Shown here one piece after another: positions 63,456 through 64,000 of a DNA stretch of 64,000 bases. Under the pieces are notes generated by a model, which was given only the letters and a program-made list of their open reading frames with translations, ran no database searches and had not been told where the DNA came from. Made by a program: the position numbers and the translations under genes. Each line of letters opens with the position of its first letter. Positions within the stretch are counted from its first letter, which is position 1. Source of the stretch: Haloferax mediterranei ATCC 33500 (lineage in GTDB: Archaea > Halobacteriota > Halobacteria > Halobacteriales > Haloferacaceae); NCBI RefSeq assembly GCF_000306765.2, contig NC_017941.2, positions 558,001 to 622,000 on the forward strand, in the 5' to 3' direction.

Positions 63456-64000
63456 ATGGATAGCCGACGCGCCCTCCTCGTCGACGCCTTCACGACCGAA
63501 CCGTTGTCCGGGAACGTGGCCGGTGTCGTCCCCGACGCCGACGGACTCGACGCGGAACAGATGCGCGCCATCGCGACCGAACTCGGCGCGAGCGAGACGG
63601 CGTTTGTGTGCTCGTCGTCCGTCGCCGACCGCCGAATCCGGTATTTCACGCCGACACAGGAAATCGACCTCTGCGGGCACGCGACGATTGCTGCGCACGC
63701 TCATCTCGCCGCCGAGCGTGCCATCGAACCCGGAACCCACTCGCTCGAAACGAACGTCGGCACGCTCGACATCGAAATCGGTGAACTGGGAGAGGTGTGG
63801 ATGACGCAGGAGGCACCGACAGTTCGGCGACTCGATGTCGACTACAGCCGAGTCGCGTCAGCCCTCGGTATCGACGATGCCGCTTTGCGCGATGTTGGTG
63901 CAGACCTTCCGGCCGCACTCGCATCGACTGGCCTTCCGTACCTCGTCGTTCCCGTCAACTTCCTCGAACACCTCTCTTCGGCCGACCCCGACCAGGACGC
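63456..64000 (+). CDS. PhzF-family isomerase-like protein, cut by window edge
   Basis: 181 visible residues of a PhzF/DapF-like fold. The signature is VDAFTTEPLSGNVAGVV at the start, with GASETAFVC containing the catalytic-type Glu, and DLCGHATIAAHAH. Full-length members have about 280-300 residues, so the rest lies beyond the edge. TTTGATAC about 27 bases upstream supports the ATG at 63456. PhzF isomerases act on small acids; the substrate here is unknown. Confidence 0.85.
   Translation, partial: MDSRRALLVDAFTTEPLSGNVAGVVPDADGLDAEQMRAIATELGASETAFVCSSSVADRRIRYFTPTQEIDLCGHATIAAHAHLAAERAIEPGTHSLETNVGTLDIEIGELGEVWMTQEAPTVRRLDVDYSRVASALGIDDAALRDVGADLPAALASTGLPYLVVPVNFLEHLSSADPDQD

Overview
The window looks like a main-chromosome segment of a haloarchaeon, most probably Haloferax or a close relative. 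The sequence is GC-rich and the proteins are acidic. Genes carry TATA boxes about 27 bases before a start codon that lies at or near the transcript start (leaderless). There are archaeal markers throughout: Orc1/Cdc6, RpoP, prefoldin beta, Pcc1, eL43, pantoate kinase, GGGP synthase, TruD, Pth2, and a Tat-secreted lipoprotein. From memory, the gene order fits the H. volcanii neighbourhood of orc5/oriC2, thi4, aspS, topA and smc. No database search was possible.

Layout. 1-4.9 kb: a minus-strand type IV pilus-like module (pilin-like protein cut by the edge, PilC, PilB). 5-9.3 kb: a 7TM-PAS histidine kinase, a UbiA prenyltransferase and two small proteins. 9.5-16.1 kb: a dipeptide/oligopeptide ABC importer with a fused double ATPase carrying two unusual insertions, a Tat lipoprotein and two permeases. 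16.5-18.7 kb: an orc1/cdc6 gene and a candidate replication origin with five clear ORB-like repeats around an AT-richer stretch. 18.7-23.1 kb: a DUF4129/DUF58/MoxR cluster. 23.2-23.4 kb: tRNA-Ser(CGA) with a duplicated 3' end. 23.5-29.6 kb: two small proteins, a citramalate/isopropylmalate synthase with a possible upstream leader ORF, DUF192, an HNH-like protein, GMP synthase glutaminase and a DUF2070 membrane protein.

29.7-35 kb: information-processing genes (zinc finger, DUF3194, prefoldin beta, Pcc1, RpoP, a cysteine-free eL43, DUF2103, TruD, Pth2). 35.1-39.3 kb: Yip1-like protein, dcd, the thiamine regulator thiR, a methyltransferase with an S/Q/R repeat tract, and thi4 with an inverted repeat between its TATA region and start codon. 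39.5-47.2 kb: glutathionyl-hydroquinone reductase-like protein, a cytochrome b/molybdopterin fusion, the two archaeal CoA-pathway enzymes, SHOCT, aspS, DUF4013 and GGGP synthase. 47.3-48.3 kb: a lone Mrr-type nuclease-like gene. 48.3-64 kb: topA, a MATE exporter, gatB, smc-scpA, MTA phosphorylase, an AEC transporter, a phosphoribosyltransferase, small zinc-finger proteins and a PhzF-like gene cut by the right edge.

Most of the window is ordinary core genome. The less ordinary items are the origin region, the polypurine tract beside orc, the tRNA-linked duplication, the zinc-less eL43, the thi4 operator candidate, the insertions in the fused ABC ATPase, the repeat-bearing methyltransferase, the leader ORF before the citramalate synthase and the isolated Mrr-like gene. 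I found no convincing new multi-gene system, no complete insertion sequence and no CRISPR array.
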